The notes under the pieces are model-generated. The model did not search any database. It was not told where the DNA came from and saw only the letters and a program-made list of their open reading frames with translations. Made by a program: the position numbers and the translations under genes. This document shows, in pieces, positions 26,301 through 36,700 of a DNA stretch of 64,000 nucleotides (its first letter is position 1; each line of letters begins with the position of its first letter). Origin of the DNA: Thermoflexus hugenholtzii (GTDB lineage: Bacteria > Chloroflexota > Anaerolineae > Thermoflexales > Thermoflexaceae); NCBI RefSeq assembly GCF_018771565.1, contig NZ_CP076326.1:1-64000 (forward strand). The letters are read 5' to 3'.

Positions 26301-27452
26301 ATGACCGAGGAGATTGTGATCGTCGGAGGCGGCATCTGCGGGCTCTCCATTGGCTGGTTCCTGGCCCGCTCCGGGCATCCGGTCACCCTCCTGGAGCGCG
26401 GGGGCGCGGGCCTGGGGGCGACCTGGGCGGCGGCCGGGATGCTGGCCCCCTATGCCGAGGCGGAGCCCGGCGAGGAGGGGCTGTTGCCCCTGCTGCGGGC
26501 CAGCCGCGACATGTGGGCGGACTTCGCCCGGGAGCTGGAGGCCGCCTCCGGTATCCCGGTGGATTACCGGGACGAAGGCACCCTGGTGGTGGCCCTGGAT
26601 CGGGACGACGCGGAACGATTGAAGTTCCTCTATGAATTCCAGCGGAGCCAGGGGTTGCCTACGGAGTGGCTCTCCGGCTACGAGGCGCGGCGGATGGAGC
26701 CGCACCTCTCCCGATCTGTGGTGGCCGCCATCTACAGCCCGCAGGATCATCAGGTGGACAACCGGAAGGTCGCCCGGGCGCTGATCGAAGCCTTCCGGCG
26801 CGCCGGGGGGCGCCTGCGGGAGCACACGGAGGTCACCGGGATCGTGATCGATGAGAACCGGGTCCTGGGCGTGCGCCTGGCCCGGGGGTTCCTGGAGGCC
26901 CGCACCGTCATCCTGGCCGCCGGGGCGTGGTCCGCCCAGATCCCCGGTCTCCCCGAGGAGGTCCGCCCGCCGGTCCGCCCCGTCAAAGGCCAGATGCTGG
27001 CCGTGCAGATGCCCCCGGAGGCCCCGCTGATCCGGCACGTCATCTGGGGGCCGGACGCCTACCTGGTGCCTCGACGGGATGGGCGGCTGCTCATCGGGGC
27101 CACGGTGGAGGAGAAAGGGTTCGACGCGAATCTGACGGCGGGGGGCATCTTCCGGTTGTTGCGGGGGGCCTGGGAGATCCTGCCAGGCATCGACGAGCTG
27201 CCCATCGTGGAGATGTGGGTGGGCTTCCGGCCGGGGAGCCGGGATGACGCGCCCATCCTGGGGCCGACGGCGGTGGAGGGCCTGATCCTGGCTACCGGGC
27301 ACTACCGCAACGGCATCCTGCTGGCTCCCATCACCGCCTATGCGATCCACCATCTGATCGCCCGGGGGGAGCTCCCCGACATCGCCAGGCCCTTCACCCT
27401 GGAGCGGTTTCGATCCAGGGCGCCGGTTGCCCCTTCGGGATCCGGGAGGTGA
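26301..27452 (+). CDS. thiO: Glycine oxidase ThiO (FAD)
   Basis: FAD enzyme that oxidises glycine to iminoglycine for the thiazole ring of thiamin. The 383-residue protein has the Rossmann motif VGGGICGLSIGWFLARSG, an ATWAAAGMLAPYAEAE active-site region, and GSRDDAPILGPTAVEGLILATGHYRNGILLAP in pieces near residues 310-345. The ATG at 26301 follows TAGGAG. It is the first gene under the TPP riboswitch; its stop is 4 bp before thiS. Confidence 0.93.
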   Translation: MTEEIVIVGGGICGLSIGWFLARSGHPVTLLERGGAGLGATWAAAGMLAPYAEAEPGEEGLLPLLRASRDMWADFARELEAASGIPVDYRDEGTLVVALDRDDAERLKFLYEFQRSQGLPTEWLSGYEARRMEPHLSRSVVAAIYSPQDHQVDNRKVARALIEAFRRAGGRLREHTEVTGIVIDENRVLGVRLARGFLEARTVILAAGAWSAQIPGLPEEVRPPVRPVKGQMLAVQMPPEAPLIRHVIWGPDAYLVPRRDGRLLIGATVEEKGFDANLTAGGIFRLLRGAWEILPGIDELPIVEMWVGFRPGSRDDAPILGPTAVEGLILATGHYRNGILLAPITAYAIHHLIARGELPDIARPFTLERFRSRAPVAPSGSGR

Positions 27453-27456
27453 AGCG

Positions 27457-27684
27457 ATGGAGCGCACGGGGACGTCGGAGGCGATCCTGACCGTCAACGG
27501 GCAGCGCTATCCCTATCAGCCGGGGACCATCCGGGACCTGCTGGCCCGCCTGGGCCTGGACCCGGACCGGCCGGGGATCGCGGTGGCGGTCAACGCCACG
27601 GTGATCCCGCGTTCCGAATGGGAGCGCGTCGCCCTTCAGCCGGGGGACCGTGTGGAGATTGTCCACGCGGTGGCCGGCGGATGA
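27457..27684 (+). CDS. thiS: Sulfur carrier protein ThiS
   Basis: A 75-residue ubiquitin-like sulfur carrier ending in the required Gly-Gly, which is thiocarboxylated to supply sulfur to ThiG. It shows LTVNGQRYPYQPGTI, VNATVIPRSEWERVALQPGDRV and HAVAGG. The ATG at 27457 (SD GGGAGG) is just after the thiO stop; an upstream in-frame ATG at 27427 lies inside thiO. It is followed by a 190-bp repeat-bearing gap before thiG. Confidence 0.92.
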   Translation: MERTGTSEAILTVNGQRYPYQPGTIRDLLARLGLDPDRPGIAVAVNATVIPRSEWERVALQPGDRVEIVHAVAGG

Positions 27685-27715
27685 GGCCCCGTAAACCGTG
27701 GGCCTGTCGGGGCAA

Positions 27716-27850
27716 GAGCGGCTTGCGCCGCGACTTTGGGCTATCGAAGGCGAAGATGTGGGGCTGAAGCCCCTTACGTAAGCCGAGCTTCATTTCGGCA
27801 TCTATGCCTGCAGGAACATCTTTCGCCGCGGCCTTTGCTTCTGCGGCGGC
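27716..27850. repeat. Interspersed palindromic repeat island in the thiS-thiG gap
   Basis: Contains GAGCGGCTTGCGCCGCGAC (27716-27734), the 5-bp stem GGGGC-TGAA-GCCCC (27760-27773), GCCGAGCTTCATTTCGGC (about 27782-27799) and CTATCGAAGGCGAAG. These share a consensus with islands at 34.3 kb and 55.5 kb. No gene is seen here. Confidence 0.65.
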
Positions 27851-27871
27851 ACATTCTGAGCGAGGGGGTGA

Positions 27872-29271
<1,400 letters not shown>

Positions 29272-29374
29272 CCTTCTCCTTCCAGAGCGGATCAGAGAAG
29301 TTCGCCCCATCTTTTCCGCGGATATACCTCCGTTCAAGGGACCCCCGCCGGCGGATTGTGAATGCAACGACCCG

Positions 29375-30034
29375 CTATCCAGAGGCGTTCAGGATCTCCG
29401 GGTAAACGGAGCAACGGTGGGCGAGGGCAGCCTGGCAGCGATCGGGGAGGTCGGCGGGCGGCGTCCAGCCCCAGCGTCGCAGGATCCGCGTCAGGTGGCA
29501 GAGGGGAAGGCCGACCACCGCGGCGTAGCACCCCTCGACGGCCGCCGCCGGCCGGAAGGTCGGATGCTGAACGGCGTAGGCCCCCGCCTTGTCGAAGGGA
29601 TCCCCCGTGGCCAGGTAGGCCTCGATCTCCTCGTCGGCGTAAGCGCGCATGATCACCCGGGCCGTGGCCACCTCCACCCGCGTCTCGCCCCAAGGCGGGT
29701 GATGGACGGCGACGGCGGTGTGGACGAGATGGGCGCGCCCGCGCAGGGCGCGCAGCATCCCCCGGGCCTCCTCAGCGTCGGCCGGCTTGCCCAGGATCTG
29801 CCCCTCCAGATCCACCACGGTGTCCGCCGCCAGGATCAGGGCCTCGGGGGCCTGAAGGCGGGCCGCCTCGACCTTGGCCCGGGCCAGCCGGGCGGCGCAG
29901 GCAGGCGGCCCCTCGCCCGGCTGCGGGCTTTCATCGATTTCCACCGGGAGGATCTCCACGGGATGCCCGAGGAGCGTGATGAGCGCGCGACGCCGCGGCG
30001 AGGCGGAAGCCAGGACCCAGCGCTCCGGGATCAT
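29375..30034 (-). CDS. maf: Maf family nucleoside triphosphate pyrophosphatase
   Basis: House-cleaning NTP pyrophosphatase related to dTTP/UTP pyrophosphatase. The 219-residue protein has LASASPRRRALITLLGHPVEI, the metal-binding ILAADTVVDLEGQILGKP, and TGDPFDKAGAYAVQ with the conserved Lys. It starts inside the end of the upstream lipoprotein gene (4-bp overlap), so they share an mRNA. The C-terminus runs about 25 residues beyond the usual end. Confidence 0.92.
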   Translation of the reverse strand: MIPERWVLASASPRRRALITLLGHPVEILPVEIDESPQPGEGPPACAARLARAKVEAARLQAPEALILAADTVVDLEGQILGKPADAEEARGMLRALRGRAHLVHTAVAVHHPPWGETRVEVATARVIMRAYADEEIEAYLATGDPFDKAGAYAVQHPTFRPAAAVEGCYAAVVGLPLCHLTRILRRWGWTPPADLPDRCQAALAHRCSVYPEILNASG

Positions 30035-31185
30035 GGGTTCGGATGCGCCCGCAGGTAGTCTTCGAACATCTCCCGGAAAGGCTCCACCATGATCTCGTAA
30101 GAGGCCTGGTCCTCGAAAGCCCCTGCGATGTAAACCGTCGCCCCCAGCACGTAATCGTCCTTCTGAAGCTCTTCGTCATACCACCAGAGCTGGCGCAGGT
30201 AAAAGTAATGGGGATCCCCGAAGCCTCGCTGGGCCCAGTAGCTCAGGTAATTGCGCCAGCCTCGGGAGGGCGGCCCCTGAAAAGTGGGGACGTCGTCGAT
30301 CCCCAGCTCTGTGATCACGATGGGGATCTGATATTCCCGGGGGACCATATAGCGATAGACCTTGCGGTAGCGCAGGGTGAACCAGCCCTCCCCGGTCTGG
30401 GGATCCACCCCGGCGTCGAGGGTGGGGGAGGCGTATTCGTGAAGGGCCAGGATCCCGCCGAGCTGCCGGGCGGTCCGGAGGGCCGGAAGGAAATCCACCC
30501 ACAGCTCCAGATCCGGCGAGCCGTTGGGGAAGTTCCCGATGGCGCACTTGAGGCCCCGCTGGGCCATCAATTGCATTCGCTCGATCTCGAACTGGGCGAA
30601 GAGGCGCATGACTTCATGGTTGTGGGGACGGGGCTCGTTGTGCCCCTCCCAGTAGTCGATCAGCGGGTTCGCCAGATAGATTTCCATGAACCGGTTGACA
30701 TACCACTCCGCCGCCGCCCGCATATCCGTCCGGCCGTCCCGGAGATGCTCCTCAAAGCCGAAGTTATGGTTGTGGGTGATGCGACCGATGAGGACGGTGT
30801 TGGGGGAGGCCGCTTTGATCTCCGGTGCCCGCCCGAAATCGTCGATGATCTTCACCACCCGCATCCGGGTGTTCACGATCAGGTTCACGATGTGGACGTC
30901 CCGGAACCACTGGACGACGATCCCCAGCTTGCTGGGCCGGGGGAAGGGCGGCCACGGGGTCTTGGTCGGCGTGGGGGCCGGGGTGGGAGAGGGCGGGATG
31001 GGCGTGTCAGTCGGGATCGCCGTGGCCGTGGGCGAGGGCCAGGGCGTCGGGCTGGGGAACGGACGGGGTGTAGGGGAGGAAGGGGGGGTGAGCGTCTCCA
31101 GCATCCGCCCGCAGGCCCCGGCCACCAGGCCCAGGCCCAGCCCCCCGAGTTGCCGCAGCAACCGTCGACGGGTCCACAAGGGCAT
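30031..31185 (-). CDS. Secreted lipoprotein, clan GH-A glycoside hydrolase-like
   Basis: A 384-residue protein. It starts TRRRLLRQLGGLG (Tat-like twin arginines) and has the lipobox LVAGAC, then a Pro/Ser/Thr linker at residues 30-75. The TIM-barrel-like domain has HNE184P and TE293LG, matching the acid/base and nucleophile positions of clan GH-A glycosidases. No substrate can be named. I chose the ATG at 31185 after GGGAGGGGAGG; the open frame continues upstream but without a signal sequence. The ATGA overlap with maf implies coupling. The linker suggests that it works outside the cell. Confidence 0.83.
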   Translation of the reverse strand: MPLWTRRRLLRQLGGLGLGLVAGACGRMLETLTPPSSPTPRPFPSPTPWPSPTATAIPTDTPIPPSPTPAPTPTKTPWPPFPRPSKLGIVVQWFRDVHIVNLIVNTRMRVVKIIDDFGRAPEIKAASPNTVLIGRITHNHNFGFEEHLRDGRTDMRAAAEWYVNRFMEIYLANPLIDYWEGHNEPRPHNHEVMRLFAQFEIERMQLMAQRGLKCAIGNFPNGSPDLELWVDFLPALRTARQLGGILALHEYASPTLDAGVDPQTGEGWFTLRYRKVYRYMVPREYQIPIVITELGIDDVPTFQGPPSRGWRNYLSYWAQRGFGDPHYFYLRQLWWYDEELQKDDYVLGATVYIAGAFEDQASYEIMVEPFREMFEDYLRAHPNP

Positions 31186-31363
31186 CGTCCTCCCCTCCCA
31201 CGGGTTTTCCGAAATTGTAACCCGAACCTGGGGATCATAGCAGAAGAAAAGGCACGGCGCGGATCCGCTCGTGCCCATCCGGCCTCCCGGCTTTCGCAAG
31301 ACTTCCTCGGGATCCGTATAATTCCCCTGGGAGATCGAAAATTCGGACGGAGGAGGCCCCACG

Positions 31364-32257
31364 ATGCGCTGGGAGCTCGGACGGCGGCATCGGCTGGGGA
31401 TCGCCCTGAGCGGCGGGGGCGCCCGGGGCTTCGCTCATATCCGGGTGCTCCGGGTGCTGGTGGAGGCGGGCTGGCGGCCCGCGGTGGTCACCGGCACCAG
31501 CGCGGGGGGCATCGTGGGCGGCCTGTTCGCAGCCGGGCTCTCCCCGGAGGCCATCGAGGCCCTGGCCCGGCGCATCCACTGGCGGATGTTCATGCGCCTG
31601 GATCCCGATGGGACGGCGCTGGTCAGCACGCGGGGGCTGGCCCGCCTCCTGCGGGAAGCGGTAGGGGATGTGCGGATCGAGGAGCTGCCCATTCGCTTCG
31701 CAGCGGTGGCGGTGGACCTGGACACCGGAGAGGAGATCTGGCTGGATCGAGGTCCGCTGGTGGAGGCCATGCTGGCGACCAGCGCCTTCCCGGGCGTCTT
31801 CCCGCCGGTTCTCTGGCAGGGCCGGCGCCTGATCGACGGCGGGGTCCTCAACCCGTTGCCGGTGGATGTGGCCCGAGGCCTGGGGGCCACCTTCGTCATC
31901 GGAGTGGATCTCTCCGGACCGATGAGGTCCGGCGGCGATCGCCGCCTGCCCGAGGAGCTGCCGGGCCCGCTGCTGATCCGCTGGCTGACCCGGCGGGCGC
32001 GCTGGAGCCGGACGCTGGAGGTGGTCTTCGGCTCGGTGGGCATCATGGCCCGGTGGATCACAGAGGCCCGCCTGGCCCGGACGCCCCCGGACTGGCTGAT
32101 CCGGGTCCCCACCGGGGACATCCCGGTGTTCGCCCTGGACCAGGCGCCGGAGATCCTGGAGCGGGGAGAGCGGGCGGCGCGGGCTGCCCTGGCCGGGCTG
32201 GAACGGGCGATGAGCCAGCCCCGCTGGTTGCGTCGTCTTCTTCCTCAAGCGGCCTGA
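31364..32257 (+). CDS. Patatin-like phospholipase family protein
   Basis: A 297-residue serine hydrolase of the RssA/patatin family. It has the oxyanion-hole GGGARGFAHIRVL (residues 17-29), the nucleophile Ser46 in GTSAGG, and the catalytic Asp158 in LIDGGVLNPLP. The TATAAT at 31317-31322 is 42 bp upstream. It is probably cytoplasmic (no signal peptide); phospholipase or esterase activity is a family inference. It is divergent from the lipoprotein gene and followed 18 bp on by a response regulator gene. Confidence 0.93.
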   Translation: MRWELGRRHRLGIALSGGGARGFAHIRVLRVLVEAGWRPAVVTGTSAGGIVGGLFAAGLSPEAIEALARRIHWRMFMRLDPDGTALVSTRGLARLLREAVGDVRIEELPIRFAAVAVDLDTGEEIWLDRGPLVEAMLATSAFPGVFPPVLWQGRRLIDGGVLNPLPVDVARGLGATFVIGVDLSGPMRSGGDRRLPEELPGPLLIRWLTRRARWSRTLEVVFGSVGIMARWITEARLARTPPDWLIRVPTGDIPVFALDQAPEILERGERAARAALAGLERAMSQPRWLRRLLPQAA

Positions 32258-32275
32258 ACGGAGGGTCGTTCCCAA

Positions 32276-32950
32276 ATGCGCACGATCCGGATCATGATCG
32301 TCGATGACCACGAAGTGGTGCGGGTGGGCCTGCGGGCGTTGCTGGAGCGGCGCCCGGATTTCCGGGTGGTAGCGGAGGCGGGCTCGGCGGACGAAGCGGT
32401 TCAGAAGGCCCTGGATCACCGTCCGGATGTGGTGGTGATGGATATCCGCCTCCCCGGCGGCAACGGCATCGAGGCGACGCGGCGGATCGTCGAAGCCCTC
32501 CCGGAGACCCGGGTGATCATGCTGACCTCCTATGCGGAGGACGAGCTCCTCCTGGAGGCCATCGAGGCCGGGGCCTCCGGCTATGTGCTCAAGCAGATCG
32601 GCAGCGACGAGCTCATCATGGCCATCGAACGAGTGGCCCGGGGGGAGGCCCTCATTGATCCTTCCATAACCCCTCGTCTGCTCCGGCACGTGCGGGCCGC
32701 CCGCCGCAGCGCCCTGGCCTCCGCCTTCAAGGACCTCACCGAGCAGGAGCTGCGCGTGCTTGCCCTGATCGCCGAGGGGAAGACCAACCGGGAGATCGCC
32801 CAGATCCTCTTCCTCAGCGAGGGCACCGTCCGCAACTACGTGAGCAGCATCCTCAGCAAGCTGGGGCTCTCCAACCGCGCCGAGGCGGCGGCTTACGCCG
32901 TGGAGCACAACATCAAAGCCTACCTGGACGAGGGGTTGGGATCGGCCTAA
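32276..32950 (+). CDS. LuxR/NarL-type response regulator
   Basis: A 224-residue two-component regulator. It has a receiver domain with DDHE near residue 10, phospho-acceptor Asp56 ([14 protein letters not shown]), Thr in [12 protein letters not shown] and Lys in [10 protein letters not shown]. The C-terminal LuxR HTH has [44 protein letters not shown] in pieces. No kinase gene is adjacent. The SD is GGAGGG. It is followed by a CNNM-type gene after a 10-bp gap. Confidence 0.94.
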   Translation: MRTIRIMIVDDHEVVRVGLRALLERRPDFRVVAEAGSADEAVQKALDHRPDVVVMDIRLPGGNGIEATRRIVEALPETRVIMLTSYAEDELLLEAIEAGASGYVLKQIGSDELIMAIERVARGEALIDPSITPRLLRHVRAARRSALASAFKDLTEQELRVLALIAEGKTNREIAQILFLSEGTVRNYVSSILSKLGLSNRAEAAAYAVEHNIKAYLDEGLGSA

Positions 32951-32960
32951 GAGGAGGCGT

Positions 32961-34217
32961 ATGGAAGGCAGGAGTGGCTGGGTCTTCGGATGGGGGGTGC
33001 TGGTCGGCTTGACGCTGCGGGCGTGGGTGCTGGCCTCGGAAGCGGCGATCCTCGCCCTCCCGGAAGCCCAGCGTCAGGCCTGGGCGCAAGAGGGTCGTTT
33101 CCTCGCCGCATGGCTGAACCGCCTGGCTGAGGACAGCACCATCCGGCTGCAGACGCTGCGGCTGACCCTTCTCTTCCTGGATCTCGCGGTGGCCGGGTGG
33201 GGGACGCTGGGGCTGTTCCAGAGCCGGGCGTCAATGGCCCTGATCCTCCTTTTCTGGCTCGCTCTGGCCTGGGGGCTGCACGGTCCCGGCGAGGCCTGGC
33301 CCCGAGCCCTGGGAAGCCGCTACGCTCGATCCCTGGCCATCCCGGCCGCCTTCACCCTCCTGGCCCTGCGCGGCCTCTTCGCCCCGCTGCGCCGCCTGGC
33401 GGCGCGCCTGAGCCCGCGCGCCGATGGGCGGGCGGCCCCCCTGGTGGATGAAGCCGGGCTCCGGACCCTGGTGGATGCCGGGGAGGAGGGCGGGGCCATC
33501 GAGGCCACTGAGAAGGAGATGATCGTCTCGATCTTCGAGCTGCACGACACCGTCGTCGGGGAGATCATGGTGCCGCGGCCGGACATGGTGGCCATCCCGG
33601 TGACCGCCTCCCTCTCGGAGGCCCTCAACGTGATCCTCCAGGCCGGTTATTCCCGCATCCCCGTCTACGAAGGCACCATCGATCACATCGTCGGCGTGCT
33701 CTACGCCAAGGATCTCCTCCGGCTGCTCCGGGATGGGATCCGGGAGGCTTCCCTCCGGGAGCTCCTGCGCCCTCCCTATTTCGTCCCCGAAGGCAAGCGG
33801 ATCGTGGACCTCCTCCGCGAGATGCAGCAGCGCCGGGTCCATATGGCCATCGTGGTGGACGAATACGGCGGCGTGGCCGGGCTGGTCACCATCGAGGACA
33901 TCCTGGAGGAGATCGTCGGCGAGATCCAGGACGAATTCGATCGTTCCGAGGAGCCCCTGGTCCTTCCCCTGGACGAGCGGACCTATCTCTTCGATGGCCG
34001 GGTGGATCTGGAGGAAGCCGAGCGGGTGCTGGGCGTATCATTGCCCTCCGAGGGCGCTGACACCCTGGCCGGTTACGTCTACGAGCGCCTGGGTCGCATC
34101 CCGGCGGCGGGCGAGGTCTTCACGGATCAGGGCCTGGAGTTCCGGGTGGAGGAGGTCCTCGGGCGCCGCATCCGCAAGCTCCGGGTCCGCCGCCTGGAGA
34201 CCGCCGTTGAAGGCTGA
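32961..34217 (+). CDS. CNNM/CorC-family (HlyC-type) membrane protein with CBS pair
   Basis: A 418-residue protein. The N-terminus has three or so TM helices (residues 8-130) but a degenerate DUF21 region. A CBS-pair domain with [14 protein letters not shown] and [35 protein letters not shown] in pieces, and a C-terminal CorC/HlyC transporter-associated domain ([16 protein letters not shown]) follow. These proteins are linked to Mg/Co efflux. The N-terminal TM domain seems to be shorter than in typical CNNM members, so the transport role is uncertain. SD GAGGAGG. Confidence 0.88.
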   Translation: MEGRSGWVFGWGVLVGLTLRAWVLASEAAILALPEAQRQAWAQEGRFLAAWLNRLAEDSTIRLQTLRLTLLFLDLAVAGWGTLGLFQSRASMALILLFWLALAWGLHGPGEAWPRALGSRYARSLAIPAAFTLLALRGLFAPLRRLAARLSPRADGRAAPLVDEAGLRTLVDAGEEGGAIEATEKEMIVSIFELHDTVVGEIMVPRPDMVAIPVTASLSEALNVILQAGYSRIPVYEGTIDHIVGVLYAKDLLRLLRDGIREASLRELLRPPYFVPEGKRIVDLLREMQQRRVHMAIVVDEYGGVAGLVTIEDILEEIVGEIQDEFDRSEEPLVLPLDERTYLFDGRVDLEEAERVLGVSLPSEGADTLAGYVYERLGRIPAAGEVFTDQGLEFRVEEVLGRRIRKLRVRRLETAVEG

Positions 34218-34230
34218 AGGCGGATCGCTT

Positions 34231-34421
34231 GCCCTCGCAGGTCGAAATGAATTTCGGCCGGTCTCCGCCACGGGAGCGAAGCCCTCGCAGGTCGAGCGAA
34301 GGCGTTTCCCAGGATCATCCCGGTCCCTTACAGCGGAGCGCATCCGACCCGCACGGGAAAACAAGCGTCCGTCGCTGGACAGGGGAAATCGCTCCCTGTA
34401 GGAGCGGCTTCCGCCGCGACC
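34231..34421. repeat. Interspersed palindromic repeat island before cax
   Basis: GCCCTCGCAGGTCGA occurs directly repeated at 34231-34245 and 34281-34295. The first copy runs into GTCGAAATGAATTTCGGCC. TGTAGGAGCGGCTTCCGCCGCGACC lies at 34397-34421 and is 24 of 25 identical to 55558-55582. No gene is seen between 34218 and 34453. Confidence 0.7.
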
Positions 34422-34453
34422 CTGAGGGAATTCCATCCGGGAGGTTATCAACG

Positions 34454-35488
34454 ATGAAGTGGTCCAGAGTGATGCTGCTCGCGGTTCCCCTCGCCCTGGG
34501 GGCGGCCCTCCTCCGGGCGGGGCCGGTCCCTGAACTGGCCCTCAGCGCCCTGGCCCTGATCCCGCTGGCGGCCCTGATCGGAGAGGCCACGGAGGAGCTG
34601 GCCGCGCGCACCGGCCCGGTCATCGGAGGGTTGCTGAACGCTACCCTGGGCAACGCTGCGGAGCTGATCATCGCCCTGGCCGGCATCCGAGCCGGATTGC
34701 TGGACCTGGTGAAAGCCTCCATCACCGGGTCCATCCTGGGGAACATGTTGCTGGTGATGGGGCTGAGCCTCCTGGTCGGAGGATGGCGCCACGGGGTCCA
34801 GCGGTTCTCCCGCCAGCGGGCGGGGGTGCTGACGACCATGACCGTCCTCGCCTTCATCGCCCTGGGGATCCCCTCCCTGTTCAGCCACACCATCGCTGCC
34901 CATCATCCGGAAGCGGTGGAGACGCTGAGCCTGGGGGTGGCCGGGCTGATGCTGGCCCTTTATATCCTCAGCGTGCTCTACACCCTGCGCGCCCGGGAGC
35001 CTCTGGGAGGGCATGCCATCGCCCACGCCCGCTGGACGCTCTCCCAGGCCCTGGGGATCCTGGCCCTGGCTACCCTGGGCGTGGTGATCATGAGCGAGAT
35101 CCTGGTTCACGCCCTGGAGCCGGCCCTGCACGCCCTGGGCCTGACGGAGTTCTTCGTCGGGATCATCCTCATCCCTCTGGTCGGCAATGCGGCGGAGCAC
35201 CTGGTGGCCGTCCAGATGGCGGCCGAGAACCAGATGGACCTCTCCCTGGAGATCGCGGTAGGCTCCAGCCTGCAGATCGCCCTGCTGGTGGCCCCCGTCC
35301 TGGTCTTCGCCAGCCTGGCCCTGGGGCGGCCGATGGACCTGGTCTTCCATCCCCTGGAGCTGGTGGCGCTGATGATGGCGGGGGCCATCGCGGCCTTCAT
35401 CGCCCTGGATGGGGAGACCAACTGGCTGGAGGGCGCCCAGCTGCTCACGGTCTACGGCATGCTGGGGATCGCCTTCTTCTTTGTTTGA
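34454..35488 (+). CDS. cax: Calcium/proton antiporter (Cax family)
   Basis: Exports Ca2+ in exchange for protons across the cytoplasmic membrane. The 344-residue protein has about 11 TM helices and the two CaCA alpha repeats: GNAAELIIALAGIRAGLLD and GNAAEHLVAVQMAAENQMD, each with the ion-binding Glu. There is an N-terminal EATEELAARTGPVIGG helix. I chose the ATG at 34454, after GGGAGG, because the longer frame covers the repeat island. It stands alone on the + strand. Confidence 0.94.
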   Translation: MKWSRVMLLAVPLALGAALLRAGPVPELALSALALIPLAALIGEATEELAARTGPVIGGLLNATLGNAAELIIALAGIRAGLLDLVKASITGSILGNMLLVMGLSLLVGGWRHGVQRFSRQRAGVLTTMTVLAFIALGIPSLFSHTIAAHHPEAVETLSLGVAGLMLALYILSVLYTLRAREPLGGHAIAHARWTLSQALGILALATLGVVIMSEILVHALEPALHALGLTEFFVGIILIPLVGNAAEHLVAVQMAAENQMDLSLEIAVGSSLQIALLVAPVLVFASLALGRPMDLVFHPLELVALMMAGAIAAFIALDGETNWLEGAQLLTVYGMLGIAFFFV

Positions 35489-35516
35489 GCCGGGGGAGGA
35501 AGCCCCGCCTATCGCA

Positions 35517-36017
35517 TCAATCCGCGGTGCCGGCCGGGGCGGGGGCTTCCTCCCCCATCCGGTATTCGCCCTCGACGGGCGAGGCTTCCGGCCTGCTCGG
35601 CTCGATGCGGTAGCGGTAACGGATACGGGCGGTCTTCCGGAGCATGGCGCTGACCGAGCAATATTTGGTGGCCGACAGCTCGATCGCCCGGACCACCGCC
35701 TGAGGATCCACGTTCCCCCGCACGATGTAGAGGAGATCGATATCCGTGTAGACCTTGGGGTGCTCCGGGGCGCGCTCGGCCCGCACCTCCATGGCGAACC
35801 CTTCGAGGGGCTGGCGCTTCTTCCGGAGGATGGAGAGGACGTCCATGGCCGTGCACCCGGCCAGGGCGACCAGCACCAGCTCCATGGGACGCGGCCCCTC
35901 GTTGGTCCCCCCTACGTCCGGGGCCGCGTCCATGATCACCGCGTGGCCGCTCGGCGTGCGGGCCTCCATCTTCATCCCTTGAGGGTCCAGCAGATCGAGA
36001 CGGATCTCGGTGGCCAT
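35517..36017 (-). CDS. OsmC/Ohr-like peroxiredoxin family protein
   Basis: A 166-residue OsmC-family protein with the two redox Cys: GCTAMDVLSILRKKRQ (first Cys) and SATKYCSVSAMLRK (second Cys), plus the PRPMELVLVALAG core. OsmC/Ohr proteins reduce organic hydroperoxides with thiols; substrate here is unknown. The ATG lacks a clear SD, with a GGGAGG about 10 nt upstream. It is the last gene of a small - strand group with the zinc ribbon and CsoR-type genes. Confidence 0.92.
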   Translation of the reverse strand: MATEIRLDLLDPQGMKMEARTPSGHAVIMDAAPDVGGTNEGPRPMELVLVALAGCTAMDVLSILRKKRQPLEGFAMEVRAERAPEHPKVYTDIDLLYIVRGNVDPQAVVRAIELSATKYCSVSAMLRKTARIRYRYRIEPSRPEASPVEGEYRMGEEAPAPAGTAD

Positions 36018-36093
36018 CGAAAACCTCCCGGATATGGGTGATCGGGAAAGAGCCTTGCGTTCGCGGGGGCGCCGCCCCCGGTGGGTCCGGTTA

Positions 36094-36357
36094 TCAGGTG
36101 CAGGCGCCGCGGGCGCCGGTGCGGAAGCCGCAGATCGGGCAGTGGAGGTTGAAATACCCGTCGTATTCCAGACGGGCGAACCCGCAGTTGGGGCAGGGAT
36201 CGCCCGCCCGGTGGATCTCCACGGCCTGCTCCGCTTCCTGCGGGGGGTGCAGGGAGAAGGTCAAGGAGGGGCCTTCGGCCGGCGCTTGGGACGCCCGGCG
36301 CTTCTTCGCCCGAGGCTTCGACGGCGAGCCTTCCGTTTCCCACCAGTAGTTCCCCAT
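36094..36357 (-). CDS. Small zinc-ribbon protein
   Basis: An 87-residue protein with a charged, Lys/Arg-rich N-terminal half (SPSKPRAKKRR) and a C-terminal Cys4 zinc ribbon, CPNCGFARLEYDGYFNLHCP with a following ICGF. It has no other domain. It could be a nucleic-acid- or protein-binding zinc ribbon. I chose the ATG at 36357; the frame runs on upstream through the CsoR-type gene in another reading frame and is not credible. It lies 23 bp from the CsoR-type stop and may share its mRNA. Confidence 0.75.
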   Translation of the reverse strand: MGNYWWETEGSPSKPRAKKRRASQAPAEGPSLTFSLHPPQEAEQAVEIHRAGDPCPNCGFARLEYDGYFNLHCPICGFRTGARGACT

Positions 36358-36380
36358 GGAGGACCTCGAAGCCGAATGGG

Positions 36381-36650
36381 TCAGGAGGGTAACCGTTTCA
36401 AGGTCTCCAGGAGGTCGTGCAGCGCCGGGGCCGCGCGGGCCGGATCCTCCTGGGCGCAGGCCTGCAGATAAGACCGGGAGGCGAACAGGAAGGCCTGGCG
36501 GGCGGCGGCCTGCAGGGCGGCCAGCTGCTCCAGCACCTCCCGGCAATCCCGCCCCTCCTGGATCATCCGCTCAATCCCCCGGGCCTGCCCCTGGATGCGC
36601 CGGAGGCGGCGGATGAGGCGCTGTTCCGCATCTGGAGGGAGATGGATCAT
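36381..36650 (-). CDS. CsoR/FrmR-family transcriptional regulator with Cys-Tyr-Cys site
   Basis: An 89-residue all-helical repressor of the DUF156 family, with RRIQGQARGIERMIQEGRDC and ALQAAARQAFLFASRSYLQAC. In Cu-sensing CsoR the ligands are Cys36, His61 and Cys65. Here residues 36, 61 and 65 are Cys, Tyr and Cys. Loss of the His with both Cys kept is the pattern of CstR, which senses persulfides. The target is unknown; a sulfide-related role is an inference. The ATG at 36650 is 6 bp after GGAGCAT. It sits next to OsmC and zinc-ribbon genes. Confidence 0.9.
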   Translation of the reverse strand: MIHLPPDAEQRLIRRLRRIQGQARGIERMIQEGRDCREVLEQLAALQAAARQAFLFASRSYLQACAQEDPARAAPALHDLLETLKRLPS

Positions 36651-36700
36651 TGGATGCTCCTTCGATCGAGCGGGGCCACCGGCCCCGATCACCGGATCCC

